Origin: Aliidiomarina celeris
GTDB taxonomy: Bacteria > Pseudomonadota > Gammaproteobacteria > Enterobacterales > Alteromonadaceae
Length of the DNA stretch: 64,000 nt
Assembly (NCBI RefSeq): GCF_003316875.1
Contig: NZ_QMIL01000001.1
Span: 62,001-126,000, forward strand
Reading direction: 5' to 3'
Below are positions 28,001 to 35,090 of this stretch, in pieces. How positions within the stretch are numbered: position 1 is the stretch's first letter; every line of letters begins with the position of its first letter. Made by a program: the position numbers and the translations under genes. The notes beneath the pieces were generated by a model. The model saw nothing but the letters and a program-made list of their open reading frames with translations. It had not been told where the DNA came from and searched no databases.

Positions 28001-31000
28001 TCCGCATACCTATCGGCTTATTGATAGCACCTTTAGAGGGTTAACACCGTACTTGCCGCGCAAGCTTACAGATGCTGATTATCGCTGTGAACAGGTTACG
28101 ATGCCCGACTTTACTCAGTTATCATCGTTTGAGTCGGGTATTGCGCGGGTTCAAGAAATACGCGAAAAGTTAAATAGTGATTCGACAGTGCGCGAATTAC
28201 GCCTCAAAGGGGTGTGGAATAACCTCAGCGATCGAATTGTTGAAGGTGGTTTCTATTACCGTACAGCGGAACATTCAGCGCAGCAATCGGCAAAAACATT
28301 GTCAAACTATGAAGATTTATTCAAGTTAGGCGATATCAATGTCTTAAACTGCTCAACTACGATGGAAATGGGCGTCGATATTGGTGGTATATCAGCCGTT
28401 GTGATGAACAATTTGCCGCCGCACCCAGCCAATTATTTGCAGCGAGCAGGCCGTGCTGGTCGACGCAAAGAGTCACGGGCAATTGCTTATACTTTGTGTA
28501 AGGCCGACCCGCATAACCAGCGTGCTTTCCGTAATCCAATGTGGCCTTTTGTAACAGCCATTCCAGCCCCCAAAGTGATACTGAGTTCGCGCTCAATTGT
28601 ACAGCGCCACGTGAACGCGGTGCTGCTAGCTGCGTTTTTAAGAACGTTGCCTGATGAGGGCGATCGCACGCGGTTATCGGCTGAGTCATTTTTTGGCGGC
28701 GAGCCATCAGCATGTGAAACGATGTTGGCATGGATGGATGATTCGCGCGACGAGTTTGCGGATGCCATTAAGTCAGTGATTAATCAAACTAGCCTAGCCG
28801 GTGAGTCATTAAGTCAATTAGTTTTAGCAGCGAAAGACAAGCTTGCTGATATTCAAACCGAATGGTTGGAAGAGCGTCAACGTATTCAAGCATTGCATGA
28901 CACCGCGACGGATGAGCCCTATAAGCGCGCACTAGCGTTTGAGTTAAGCGCGCATAACAGTCAGTTTTTATTGAAGGAACTGATTAGCAGCACGTTTTTA
29001 CCAGGGCATGGCTTCCCAACTAATGTGGTCGAACTTGATCACAAAAACATTGAAGACTTTAAAGAAAACAAACGCCAAAAAGAATTTAATGAACGTGAAG
29101 ACAACGTGTTTGTAAACAAAGAAAAGCCTTCGCGAAGCCTAAACATTGCGTTACGTGAATATGCTCCTGGAGCCACGTTAGTTATTGATGGGCGTGTGTA
29201 TCGTTCAGAAGGCATTGTGATAAAAGATTTCACGAAACCAGGTAATAATGATGATGTTCATTTTGCAGTTGCTTGGCGTTGTGAGAAGTGCGGTACAACA
29301 GGTGTGCGTGAAAATGCGTACGCCAATAGCCGCGATCTATGCTGTTCGAATCCGCAATGTCGCGCTTTAATTCCCGAGCGTGAAAAGGTGAGCACCCTAA
29401 GACCCACTGGATTCTTAACCGACTTTTGGAAGCCAACAAGCAACGATATTCTCACGCAGAAGTTTATTCCGGTGGCTGAACCTCGAGTTAGTCTGGTGGG
29501 CGAACAAGTTACGCTACCCAACAAAGACTGCGGCTTCGTGCGGTTTGGCCATAATGGGCAAATTTTCCATCACACCAAAGGTGAATATGGTCATGGCTTC
29601 GCAGTTTGTTTAGCCTGTGGTCGCGCGGCTTCAATGACCGCGGCAGATACGATTCCGGCTGAACTGGATGTGTTGAAAGATCACCGACCATTAGGTGGGG
29701 CCGTTGCCGGAGGTTTAAAGGAAACCTGTTCGGGTGGGCATGTTAAATCAAATATTGCACTAGGCTATCAAGTGCGCACGGACGTGCTGGAAATATGCTT
29801 GCGTAAACCACTGCAACAGCAGTGGTTAACAACCAGTGATGAACACCATGTGGTTGCCAATACGTTGGCAATTGCGATGCGCGAGGTGCTGGCTGAGCAA
29901 TTGGGTATTTCGCCGCAAGAAATTGGTTTTTCCACGCGCGAAGAGCTCGATTTGGAGAATGGCGCACCACGCATGGTTATTCAACTGTTTGATGAAGCTA
30001 GCGGTGGCGCGGGTTTTGTTATTACTGCGATAGATGACTTAGTTGGGTTAATACGCGCAACGCGCAAACAGCTTGAATGTCCAAGTCAGTGTGACACGGT
30101 CTGTTCGCATTGTTTGGCCGGCAATGACTCAAATGTCGAACGTTTTGAACTCGACCGTCGGGCCGCGATCGCTTGGCTTGACGAGAGTCAAATTCTTGAA
30201 CACCTTGAGTTACCACAAGAATTTAAACAAATTCCTGATGCGGCTTTTTGTTCATCTGGCGTTTTACGTGCGTTCCATATGTTAAAGAATCGCGCCAAAC
30301 ACAAGAATGAATCCATTCGCGTCATATTACCTATGAATGGCGATGCTGAGCGCTGGGATGTAAGTGCAGATGCGTTTCGCTCGTTTATTTTAAACCTGAT
30401 TACCATCGATAAGGTTAGCGTAACACTGGCTTTGAATGACAAGCAGGTATTAGCTAATGATTTGAAACGCGCACTAAAAAACCTTGAGTATTTAGGCGTT
30501 GAAATAAGTAACGGGAAGACAACTGAACTGCCGAAGGGCATCACTCTTGGCTTTCAATTATTAGCTGGCGACAAAACATTTAGCTTATTAAGTAACTCTG
30601 AGCGTACAACTGAAATTAATGGCGATTGGCTATCTGATGAGCATGCGGTTTGGGTTAGTTCGAGTCAATTCCCTTCATTACAGCTAACCCCATGCGACAC
30701 AACCAAATGGGGTAACTATGAAGGCGCGGTTACCACCAAAATTGTGTATGTTAAACAGGAGCTTGATGGCGCTTTATTGCAGTTGCCACTGCGTATGGTT
30801 GGCGTACTTCAACGTGAGTTCCCGTTATTATTAGAGTTGATTAAAAACGATACATTGCTCTCTATAAGTTATTCCGATCGCTATTTGAAAAACCCATGGG
30901 CTGTCATGATGCTTATGAGTTTCACTAAGTTGTTTAGTCGATGCGAGCCGAAATCAATTGCCATTTCAGCATTAAAATCTGAAGCGAACACAGAAGGTCG

Positions 31001-31355
31001 TTTGGTCTTCCATGATTGGAGCTTTGATTACGAGCAGCGAGAATTTATGGAGCAACTAATCGGCACGGCTTGTCCAAGTGCAAATGGCACAACCATTACA
31101 CTTAAAGATAAACCGGAAGAGCTGCAGCATTCTCGCAAATTTGTATTGGAGTGGGCTTCAGGCCGAACCATTGAAGTGATATTTGATCAAGGTTTTGGTT
31201 ATTGGAAGGCGTTCAGTACAAACTATGCAGCGCGTCAGTTCCCGTTTGACGCAGACGTAAGTGGCCAGGTGGAATGGGCAAATGAATCTATTGAGCAATT
31301 GCAAATGCGTCACTCGGGTAATTGGCCAACCATTATTACGTTTAATGAAGTGTAA
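25065..31355 (+). CDS. druE: DruE-like giant DEAD/DEAH helicase with DUF1998 (Druantia)
   Basis: 2096 residues. Helicase motifs: Walker A TTGTGSGKT at 119-127, DEAH at 260-263, SAT (motif III) near 310, and motif VI QRAGRAGRR near 1125. Cysteine clusters that could bind zinc are at about 472-490 (CDCG...CNEC) and 1406-1430 (CEKCG...CSNPQC). The DUF1998 segment has DEASGGAGFV near 1643 and CPSQCDTVCSHC at 1671-1682. About 400 further residues at the C-terminus are unassigned. This is the architecture of DruE, the signature protein of all Druantia systems. It is in an operon with druH. DrmB of DISARM also carries DUF1998, but the size and the single large partner favour Druantia type III. Confidence 0.85.
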   Translation: MKFFQALIEQSQNRIKEATLGVLGLRNEGLRRHIEKQFSDCLGAEGSFLANPVFEHTFGWTPGEKSFAELSPELLHPQLIKTLHEAPKYEFHKSIKPYKHQVEAWRVLTDKKPRSAVITTGTGSGKTECFMVPILDDLIREQQANQGPLIGVRALFLYPLNALINSQQERLDAWTQQFDGDIRFCLYNGKTEHHASKPEVRKRQAILKNQILSRELLRKEPAPILMTNSTMLEYMLVRQVDSPILEISKQQQSLRWIVLDEAHTYVGSQAAELSLLLKRVVNAFGRRSKDIRFVATSATIADANAEEKLQQYLADLAGVPIEQVSVITGRRITPQLSGGLPGQPATYTLDDVMAIESDVEVSSARFQALTSSAIASKLRATILDTDKPQRLDDLVASVAPLLEGETRQQQQVEVLRWLDVMTGTKADKQNDPFLKVRAHFFQRMLHGLWGCVDHGCSVKPTELNGFPFGTVYVTERSHCDCGAPVFEVVFCNECSEPHLLAADQRGKLTHRVARGVDEFSLNIEQDDGEETPADDEKESAVRGVSSNVVIGAVTSKNEHYCLQSLNRQTSELAVINDEYISIKIGVGETENCSACASETDAKGDFYRGAHLGAPFYITNAVPTVLEFCPDADKKESNNRSPEELPGRGRKLITFTDSRQGTARMAVRMQHEAERSRIRGLVFQLLQQKNQELAGEQHAAAVDKEIDELRVIIASLKQAKLHDLAHKKEQELEYLLKQQQNPPTIKVAYTDLENRFIEQHDIKSAMLKYNKYANPRLFGDEGGPRRLTQLLMMREFSRRPKKQISTETLGLVAVGYEGLEQIRTCPQFWEETTAQSATDKYGEHSKLTLEDWRSFLKVALDFYVRENRMMRMDDDLQNWMGSLSTQKFLFSPNADIQENPRIRKWPQVRTANKNRLVKLLELATGLSADQAEDKDKINLWLMRAWTDLTHNQILKQSGSNGFQLELSSLNFSLPRKAWLCPHTYRLIDSTFRGLTPYLPRKLTDADYRCEQVTMPDFTQLSSFESGIARVQEIREKLNSDSTVRELRLKGVWNNLSDRIVEGGFYYRTAEHSAQQSAKTLSNYEDLFKLGDINVLNCSTTMEMGVDIGGISAVVMNNLPPHPANYLQRAGRAGRRKESRAIAYTLCKADPHNQRAFRNPMWPFVTAIPAPKVILSSRSIVQRHVNAVLLAAFLRTLPDEGDRTRLSAESFFGGEPSACETMLAWMDDSRDEFADAIKSVINQTSLAGESLSQLVLAAKDKLADIQTEWLEERQRIQALHDTATDEPYKRALAFELSAHNSQFLLKELISSTFLPGHGFPTNVVELDHKNIEDFKENKRQKEFNEREDNVFVNKEKPSRSLNIALREYAPGATLVIDGRVYRSEGIVIKDFTKPGNNDDVHFAVAWRCEKCGTTGVRENAYANSRDLCCSNPQCRALIPEREKVSTLRPTGFLTDFWKPTSNDILTQKFIPVAEPRVSLVGEQVTLPNKDCGFVRFGHNGQIFHHTKGEYGHGFAVCLACGRAASMTAADTIPAELDVLKDHRPLGGAVAGGLKETCSGGHVKSNIALGYQVRTDVLEICLRKPLQQQWLTTSDEHHVVANTLAIAMREVLAEQLGISPQEIGFSTREELDLENGAPRMVIQLFDEASGGAGFVITAIDDLVGLIRATRKQLECPSQCDTVCSHCLAGNDSNVERFELDRRAAIAWLDESQILEHLELPQEFKQIPDAAFCSSGVLRAFHMLKNRAKHKNESIRVILPMNGDAERWDVSADAFRSFILNLITIDKVSVTLALNDKQVLANDLKRALKNLEYLGVEISNGKTTELPKGITLGFQLLAGDKTFSLLSNSERTTEINGDWLSDEHAVWVSSSQFPSLQLTPCDTTKWGNYEGAVTTKIVYVKQELDGALLQLPLRMVGVLQREFPLLLELIKNDTLLSISYSDRYLKNPWAVMMLMSFTKLFSRCEPKSIAISALKSEANTEGRLVFHDWSFDYEQREFMEQLIGTACPSANGTTITLKDKPEELQHSRKFVLEWASGRTIEVIFDQGFGYWKAFSTNYAARQFPFDADVSGQVEWANESIEQLQMRHSGNWPTIITFNEV

Positions 31356-31459
31356 TGGCTAAAACACTACATGTTCATGATGTATGTTTTGCAATCTCGA
31401 GGTATGCGATTCTGGTTAATTTTAGTTTGTCGAATGGAACCCAACTCATCCGTTTCTAA
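31355..31459 (+). CDS. Possible 34-residue ORF coupled to druE
   Basis: The ATG overlaps the druE stop in TAATG, a common coupling arrangement. The ORF starts MAKTLHVHDVCFAISRYAIL and stops at 31457. It could be the remnant of a third operon gene whose remainder has been lost, or chance. No family is recognised. Confidence 0.3.
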   Translation: MAKTLHVHDVCFAISRYAILVNFSLSNGTQLIRF

Positions 31460-31518
31460 ACTTCACCACAGTTGCGCTAACAAGTTTTTACCAAGCAAAA
31501 AAATGAGTGGAAAAGACA

Positions 31519-31546
31519 CAATTAGGAGGCTGAAGCCTCCTAATTG
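31519..31546 (-). terminator. Rho-independent terminator of the minus-strand unknown gene
   Basis: A perfect 12-bp stem CAATTAGGAGGC/GCCTCCTAATTG with a 4-base loop. On the minus strand it is followed by TGTCTTTTCC, a T-rich tail, and lies 25 bases after the stop at 31572. It may also slow transcription coming from druE. Confidence 0.75.
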
Positions 31547-31571
31547 TATTGACTTACTTGAAAAATCGCAG

Positions 31572-32266
31572 CTATTCAATAAAGATGCATTGTTTAATCC
31601 CGTGCTCGCACTCACTGTCCTCCATGAGATCGAAAACACCGTCATCCCAGTCCATGTTAGGGCGAAATATGAATTCTGAATACTGGCTTGCTTCCTTAAG
31701 ATATTCAATATTTTCCTTTGCCCAGTCAATCCGATAAGAGGGCGCGTCATCGTCGAACTCTTTAGCCATTTCGACCATAAATTCAACTTGTTTTTCTAAT
31801 GATGTAATAAGTTGAGCAATCACCTCGTGCTGGATCACCCAGCAGTAGGGGTATGCTTCAAGGAAAAGGCTTTCAGGCCCATGCTCGGGATTTTTCAGAA
31901 CCTTTGGGAAATTGCCAATCCTTGGAAGTTCTTGATAATTGGCAGACAAATCAATTGTGAACCCGTACGTAAAAGCATCGTCACAAAGAAAAGCATTTGC
32001 ACTATTTTCACTGTGGATATTTTGTAAGTCGGTAACAGGAACAGTTGATATTTGGAAAACGCCAAGTAAGTTCTTATCTCGCAATGTATCTATCAGCCCA
32101 TACATCGGAGAAAAATATTTCTTTTCTGTTTCTATATCTAATGTAATGCCGCCATGATTAAGAATTATTTGTGTTGGTAATTTTTTGGAATAAGACGCTC
32201 ATATTTTGCATCTAAATCTTCAGGCGCATCTGTGTTTTTCTCTTCTTCTGGGCTATTCATTGTCAT
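31572..32266 (-). pseudogene. Unknown acidic protein gene, frameshifted in an A6 run
   Basis: The minus strand gives an open frame to 32105 (177 residues), but clear coding sense continues upstream: ATG at 32266 gives MTMNSPEEEKNTDAPEDL and DAKYERLIPK, then a run of six A (plus-strand T6, 32181-32186), after which the frame must shift by one base to join LPTQIILNHGGITLDIE and the rest. Seven A residues would restore a protein of about 230 residues. The protein is acidic, without signal peptide, family unknown. It could be dead, phase-variable through the homopolymer, or a sequencing error. Confidence 0.75.
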
Positions 32267-32360
32267 CAAGTCTTCCCGAGTATTTTATGTAATATTATCA
32301 ACAAGCTTATCTTCATGCTGGTAGAGTACGATTTCATGCGTAGTGTTTCAACAATAAAAG

Positions 32361-32376
32361 TGATCCGTACCAGTAC
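32361..32376 (+). repeat. Solo 16-bp IS left-end remnant
   Basis: TGATCCGTACCAGTAC is identical to the left end of the IS at 17666 and in the same orientation, and then diverges. It marks a second, almost fully deleted copy or a junction left by an IS-mediated rearrangement, 14.7 kb from the first. Confidence 0.7.
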
Positions 32377-32476
32377 AAAAGAGAGGTAGAAAAAAGTATA
32401 GTATTAATGCGCACCATGATAAGTGTCGTATATTGAAGTTAGAAATTTTAATGATAAATGATGAAAAGGAAGTTTT

Positions 32477-32983
32477 ATGTATAAATACATTTTAGTCATG
32501 GCAATACTGCTTAGCGCTCCCATAATAGCAAGCGCTTCTGAAACAAGGCTAGGGTTCGGTGTTGGTGCTGGTTGGTGTAGTAGAGATAGTGGTGATAGTG
32601 AGGAGACGTGTTCGTCGCAAGAGTTTGTTAGAATTAGCATCGAGCAGGAACTTAGCTCACAATTTTCACTTGATTTTGTCGGTGACATCAAAGCATTGCA
32701 GTATGACGAACGTTTTAACAGTTTCGGCATTAATCTAAAATACGCATTTTCATCTTCACCAAGCTCAGCATATATCAAAGCTGGACCTCATTATTATGAA
32801 CGCAGAGAACCTGCGCCAGGTTTATTTAATACTCAGGGGCGCTATGGCATAGGTTTATCAACGGCACTTGGTTGGCAGAAAAAATCAGAATCGAGAATGG
32901 GATACGGTGCTGAAGTTTGGTATCGCACTCTGGATATTATAGATGCGCATGGCGTATCGCTCTTTATAACTATACGGATTTAA
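32477..32983 (+). CDS. Predicted outer-membrane beta-barrel protein
   Basis: 168 residues with a Sec signal peptide (cleavage near SASA at about residue 21). The mature part alternates polar and hydrophobic residues in strands (RLGFGVGAGW, FGINLKYAF, SAYIKAGPHYYE, YGIGLSTALGWQ, YGAEVWYRTL) and ends FITIRI, in keeping with a small eight-stranded barrel. Two cysteines near the mature N-terminus could pair. It might be a PagL- or OmpW-like barrel but no family signature was recognised. It is followed after 24 bases by another exported-protein gene that is cut off at the repeat. Confidence 0.65.
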   Translation: MYKYILVMAILLSAPIIASASETRLGFGVGAGWCSRDSGDSEETCSSQEFVRISIEQELSSQFSLDFVGDIKALQYDERFNSFGINLKYAFSSSPSSAYIKAGPHYYERREPAPGLFNTQGRYGIGLSTALGWQKKSESRMGYGAEVWYRTLDIIDAHGVSLFITIRI

Positions 32984-33007
32984 TTTATTTAGAACTAAGG
33001 AAGAAAA

Positions 33008-33155
33008 ATGAGAGTGTTTAATATTTTATTTGGCTGTCTATTTTTAATTATATTTACGTCGAATGCTTCAGCTCGGGAAAACTGGGGCTATGTTGAGTCA
33101 ATAGACTCAATAGATTCTGAAATTGTTGCTTCTTTAGAAAATTCATCGGCGACGG
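33008..33155 (+). pseudogene. Exported protein gene truncated at the repeat junction
   Basis: The ATG at 33008 gives a clean signal peptide (cleavage near NASA) and about 49 codons that stop making sense at 33155, where ribE sequence begins. The frame runs on out of phase with ribE to a stop at 33212. The gene is the last item of the imported DNA and was cut by the crossover or by an earlier rearrangement. A good GGAAG ribosome binding site remains. Confidence 0.7.
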
Positions 33156-33587
33156 TTCGATATTATCGACGAGACCTTGCGGTTAACCAACCTTGGTGCG
33201 CTGGTTGTCGATGATTGGGTAAACTTCGAACGCTCGCTTACCTTTGGTGCAGAGCTCGGCGGCCATATTGTGTCTGGCCATATTCACGGTACGGCAAGGC
33301 TTGCAGAGCGCGTAGACACTGCGGAGAACTGTCGTTTGTTCCTTGAGCTTGCGCCGCAGTGGTTAGAATATGTGTTGCCGAAAGGGTTTGTAGCGGTAAA
33401 TGGCGCAAGCCTCACGGTGGGTGAGGTAACGAAAACAGGGTTTTGGTTGCATTTAATTCCCGAAACTTTGGCAATAACCAACCTAAACGAAGCCACTGCA
33501 GGCACCTTGTTAAATATTGAAGTGGATCAACAAACCATGACTATTGTTGAAACCGTGAAAAAGGTGCTGGCGCAACAACAGCGCTAA
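33156..33587 (+). pseudogene. ribE 3' fragment
   Basis: Contains the last ~144 codons of riboflavin synthase and its stop, without start, promoter or first barrel. It differs from the intact gene by a Gln-to-Glu change (CAG to GAG at 33324) and synonymous changes. It should not give an active enzyme because the trimer needs both barrels. Confidence 0.95.
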
Positions 33588-33793
33588 TGCCGCCCTTACT
33601 ACGGTGCTAGTAGAGTTGTTCGTCGTCTGCATTTATGAGCAAATGCAGGCGATCATCGCCGGTGTTTAAAAACAAGTGTAGGTGAATGTCGCCACCGCAT
33701 GCTTGGCATTCGTCTAAGTAGTCTTGCTCGTCTTCCGACAAGTCTACTGGAACATGAACATGGTGCCCACAATGGGGGCATGTAATGCGAGTG
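33156..33793 (+). repeat. Right copy of the 638-bp direct repeat
   Basis: Matches 17030-17667 with no gaps; six differences lie at 33260, 33287, 33296, 33311, 33320 and 33324. Beyond 33793 the native CPXCG 5' end continues, so this copy carries the original right-hand chromosome flank. Confidence 0.95.
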
Positions 33794-33816
33794 TCTCGTA
33801 CACGTTCTTCGCTCAT
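33607..33816 (-). CDS. CPXCG motif-containing small zinc-ribbon protein
   Basis: 69 residues with two paired-cysteine motifs, TCPHCG at 12-17 and ECQACG at 36-41, as expected for one zinc ribbon, and an acidic C-terminal half. The family is widespread in gammaproteobacteria and its function is unknown. It is convergent with ribE in the ancestral order, 19 bases apart. A good AGGAGGCC-type ribosome binding site precedes the start on the minus strand. This is the intact copy; the one at 17481 lacks its 5' end. Confidence 0.88.
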   Translation of the reverse strand: MSEERVRDTRITCPHCGHHVHVPVDLSEDEQDYLDECQACGGDIHLHLFLNTGDDRLHLLINADDEQLY

Positions 33817-33974
33817 GGTGGCCTCCTCGGCGCCGCCTCAAACCTTTGTATGAGTTTAGCAACAGGACGCGGCTTTGCAGGCTCTCTACGGCAAAGAATA
33901 TGTAAGCTATCGAGGATTCAATAAATTTTGTTTGTTGAAGCAAAGTTGGGTAGGCAAGTGCGGTGTTAAACGGC

Positions 33975-34862
33975 TTAGGCGAATAGCGCGACGATGCCGA
34001 GCATAGCAAACAGTGTTCCGCTAACTGCGCGCAGGCTGACACGTTTACCCTGCGCTGCATGTATGGCGAGTATAAAAAGAGGCGCGGTGGAAAGTAGCGT
34101 TTGCGCGATTCCCGGTGTTACGTGAGCAACAGCGATTTGTTGCAGCCATATAGCGCAAAAGGTTCCGAATACAATTGCAGTAAAAAGAGTTGCTAAATGA
34201 GTTTGCTGCAAGCCTTGGTAGGTGCTTCGCAGCAAACACGGTTTGACAATAAGAATACCAAGGGTGAGTGCAAGTGTGCCGCCCAAAATTCTTACAAAAG
34301 CGGCTTCCGCTGGAGCAACATTTGTTTGCTGAAACGCGTAAAAGGCCATGACCAAGCCAACGGCTTGGCAAAGTGCTGCGCCAATACCAAAGAAAATACC
34401 GGAGCGACTGAGCGGGGCTTTGCCAAGCGTTTGGCGCTCAGTGAGTACAATCATTACCCCGGTAATGACTACCGTGGCGGCAATACCTTGTAATAGGCTA
34501 ATGGTTTCGGCGAGCACGAGCCATGCAATAACGGCCGCTAATGGCGGCGCGAGGTATTCAAACAAAACAGCGTGAGCGGGCCCGAGCCGGCGCAGAGCTG
34601 AGAAATAAAAACTGTCGCCGAGGGTAATGCCAATAATACCGCTCAGTGTCATCAGCAAGAAAATAGGAAGCTGCCAACCTGCTCCGGTAGCACTGGGTAG
34701 CAGCATAATGCCAAGCAGCAATAACGGTGTGGCGACCAAACCTTTGACTAAATTCAATTGAATAGAGCTTAAATGATGGCTGCTTTTGCTGTAAAAAAGC
34801 GTAGCGACAGCCCAGAGGAAGGCGGCGAGTAGGGCGGCAAGCTGGCCAAAATACAACGACAT
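33975..34862 (-). CDS. EamA/DMT family transporter
   Basis: 295 residues from the ATG at 34862, with ten hydrophobic helices arranged as two repeated EamA halves (AALLAAFLWAVATLFY at the start, GIFFGIGAALCQAVGLVMAF at the second half). DMT proteins are inner-membrane exporters of amino acids or other metabolites; the substrate cannot be told from sequence. AAAGGG precedes the start. The reading frame is open further upstream (35138), but that part overlaps the thrS start and has no family-like sequence. Divergent from thrS. Confidence 0.88.
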   Translation of the reverse strand: MSLYFGQLAALLAAFLWAVATLFYSKSSHHLSSIQLNLVKGLVATPLLLLGIMLLPSATGAGWQLPIFLLMTLSGIIGITLGDSFYFSALRRLGPAHAVLFEYLAPPLAAVIAWLVLAETISLLQGIAATVVITGVMIVLTERQTLGKAPLSRSGIFFGIGAALCQAVGLVMAFYAFQQTNVAPAEAAFVRILGGTLALTLGILIVKPCLLRSTYQGLQQTHLATLFTAIVFGTFCAIWLQQIAVAHVTPGIAQTLLSTAPLFILAIHAAQGKRVSLRAVSGTLFAMLGIVALFA

Positions 34863-34949
34863 GAAGAACCCTTTAATAGAAATCAGCTGTGCATACAGGA
34901 GAAGTTGCGCAAGAGTAGCTTGAATTGAGCAGAAAAGGTAGCGCTTCGA

Positions 34950-34978
34950 TTGCGTCAAAGCCTCATTTTCGTTATAGT
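34950..34978 (+). promoter_or_regulatory. Probable sigma-70 promoter of thrS
   Basis: TTGCGT (34950-34955) and TATAGT (34973-34978) with exactly 17 bp between them. The -10 matches 5 of 6 consensus bases. A leader of about 105 bases follows before the thrS ATG; in E. coli the thrS leader mimics tRNA-Thr and binds ThrRS, but that fold was not demonstrated here. Confidence 0.6.
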
Positions 34979-35090
34979 TTCGGCTCTTTCTTGGGTTGAA
35001 TTTGTAACGGCTTTTTTCGCCTCGTTCAGCCTGTTTGTGTACAAGTGGCACTTGGTGCGTGTCACCACTGTAAAAAAGGAACCTCATTTC

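Noticed and set aside
25065-31355. DrmB of a DISARM system
   Set aside because: No methyltransferase, DrmA helicase or DrmC nuclease nearby, and the protein is far larger; Druantia fits better.
31371-31679. Plus-strand ORF of 102 codons after druE
   Set aside because: It crosses the strong 31519-31546 hairpin and overlaps the better minus-strand coding frame; the sequence is not protein-like.
33177-33587. ORF reading as a 136-residue riboflavin synthase
   Set aside because: It is the duplicated 3' part of ribE without a start; listed as a pseudogene.
17030-33793. Prophage or integrative element with integrase
   Set aside because: No integrase, phage structural genes, conjugation genes or tRNA-end target are present; only an IS3 element and long repeats.
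34950-35090. N-terminal extension of thrS
   Set aside because: The frame is open but precedes the TGS domain and contains the predicted promoter -10.
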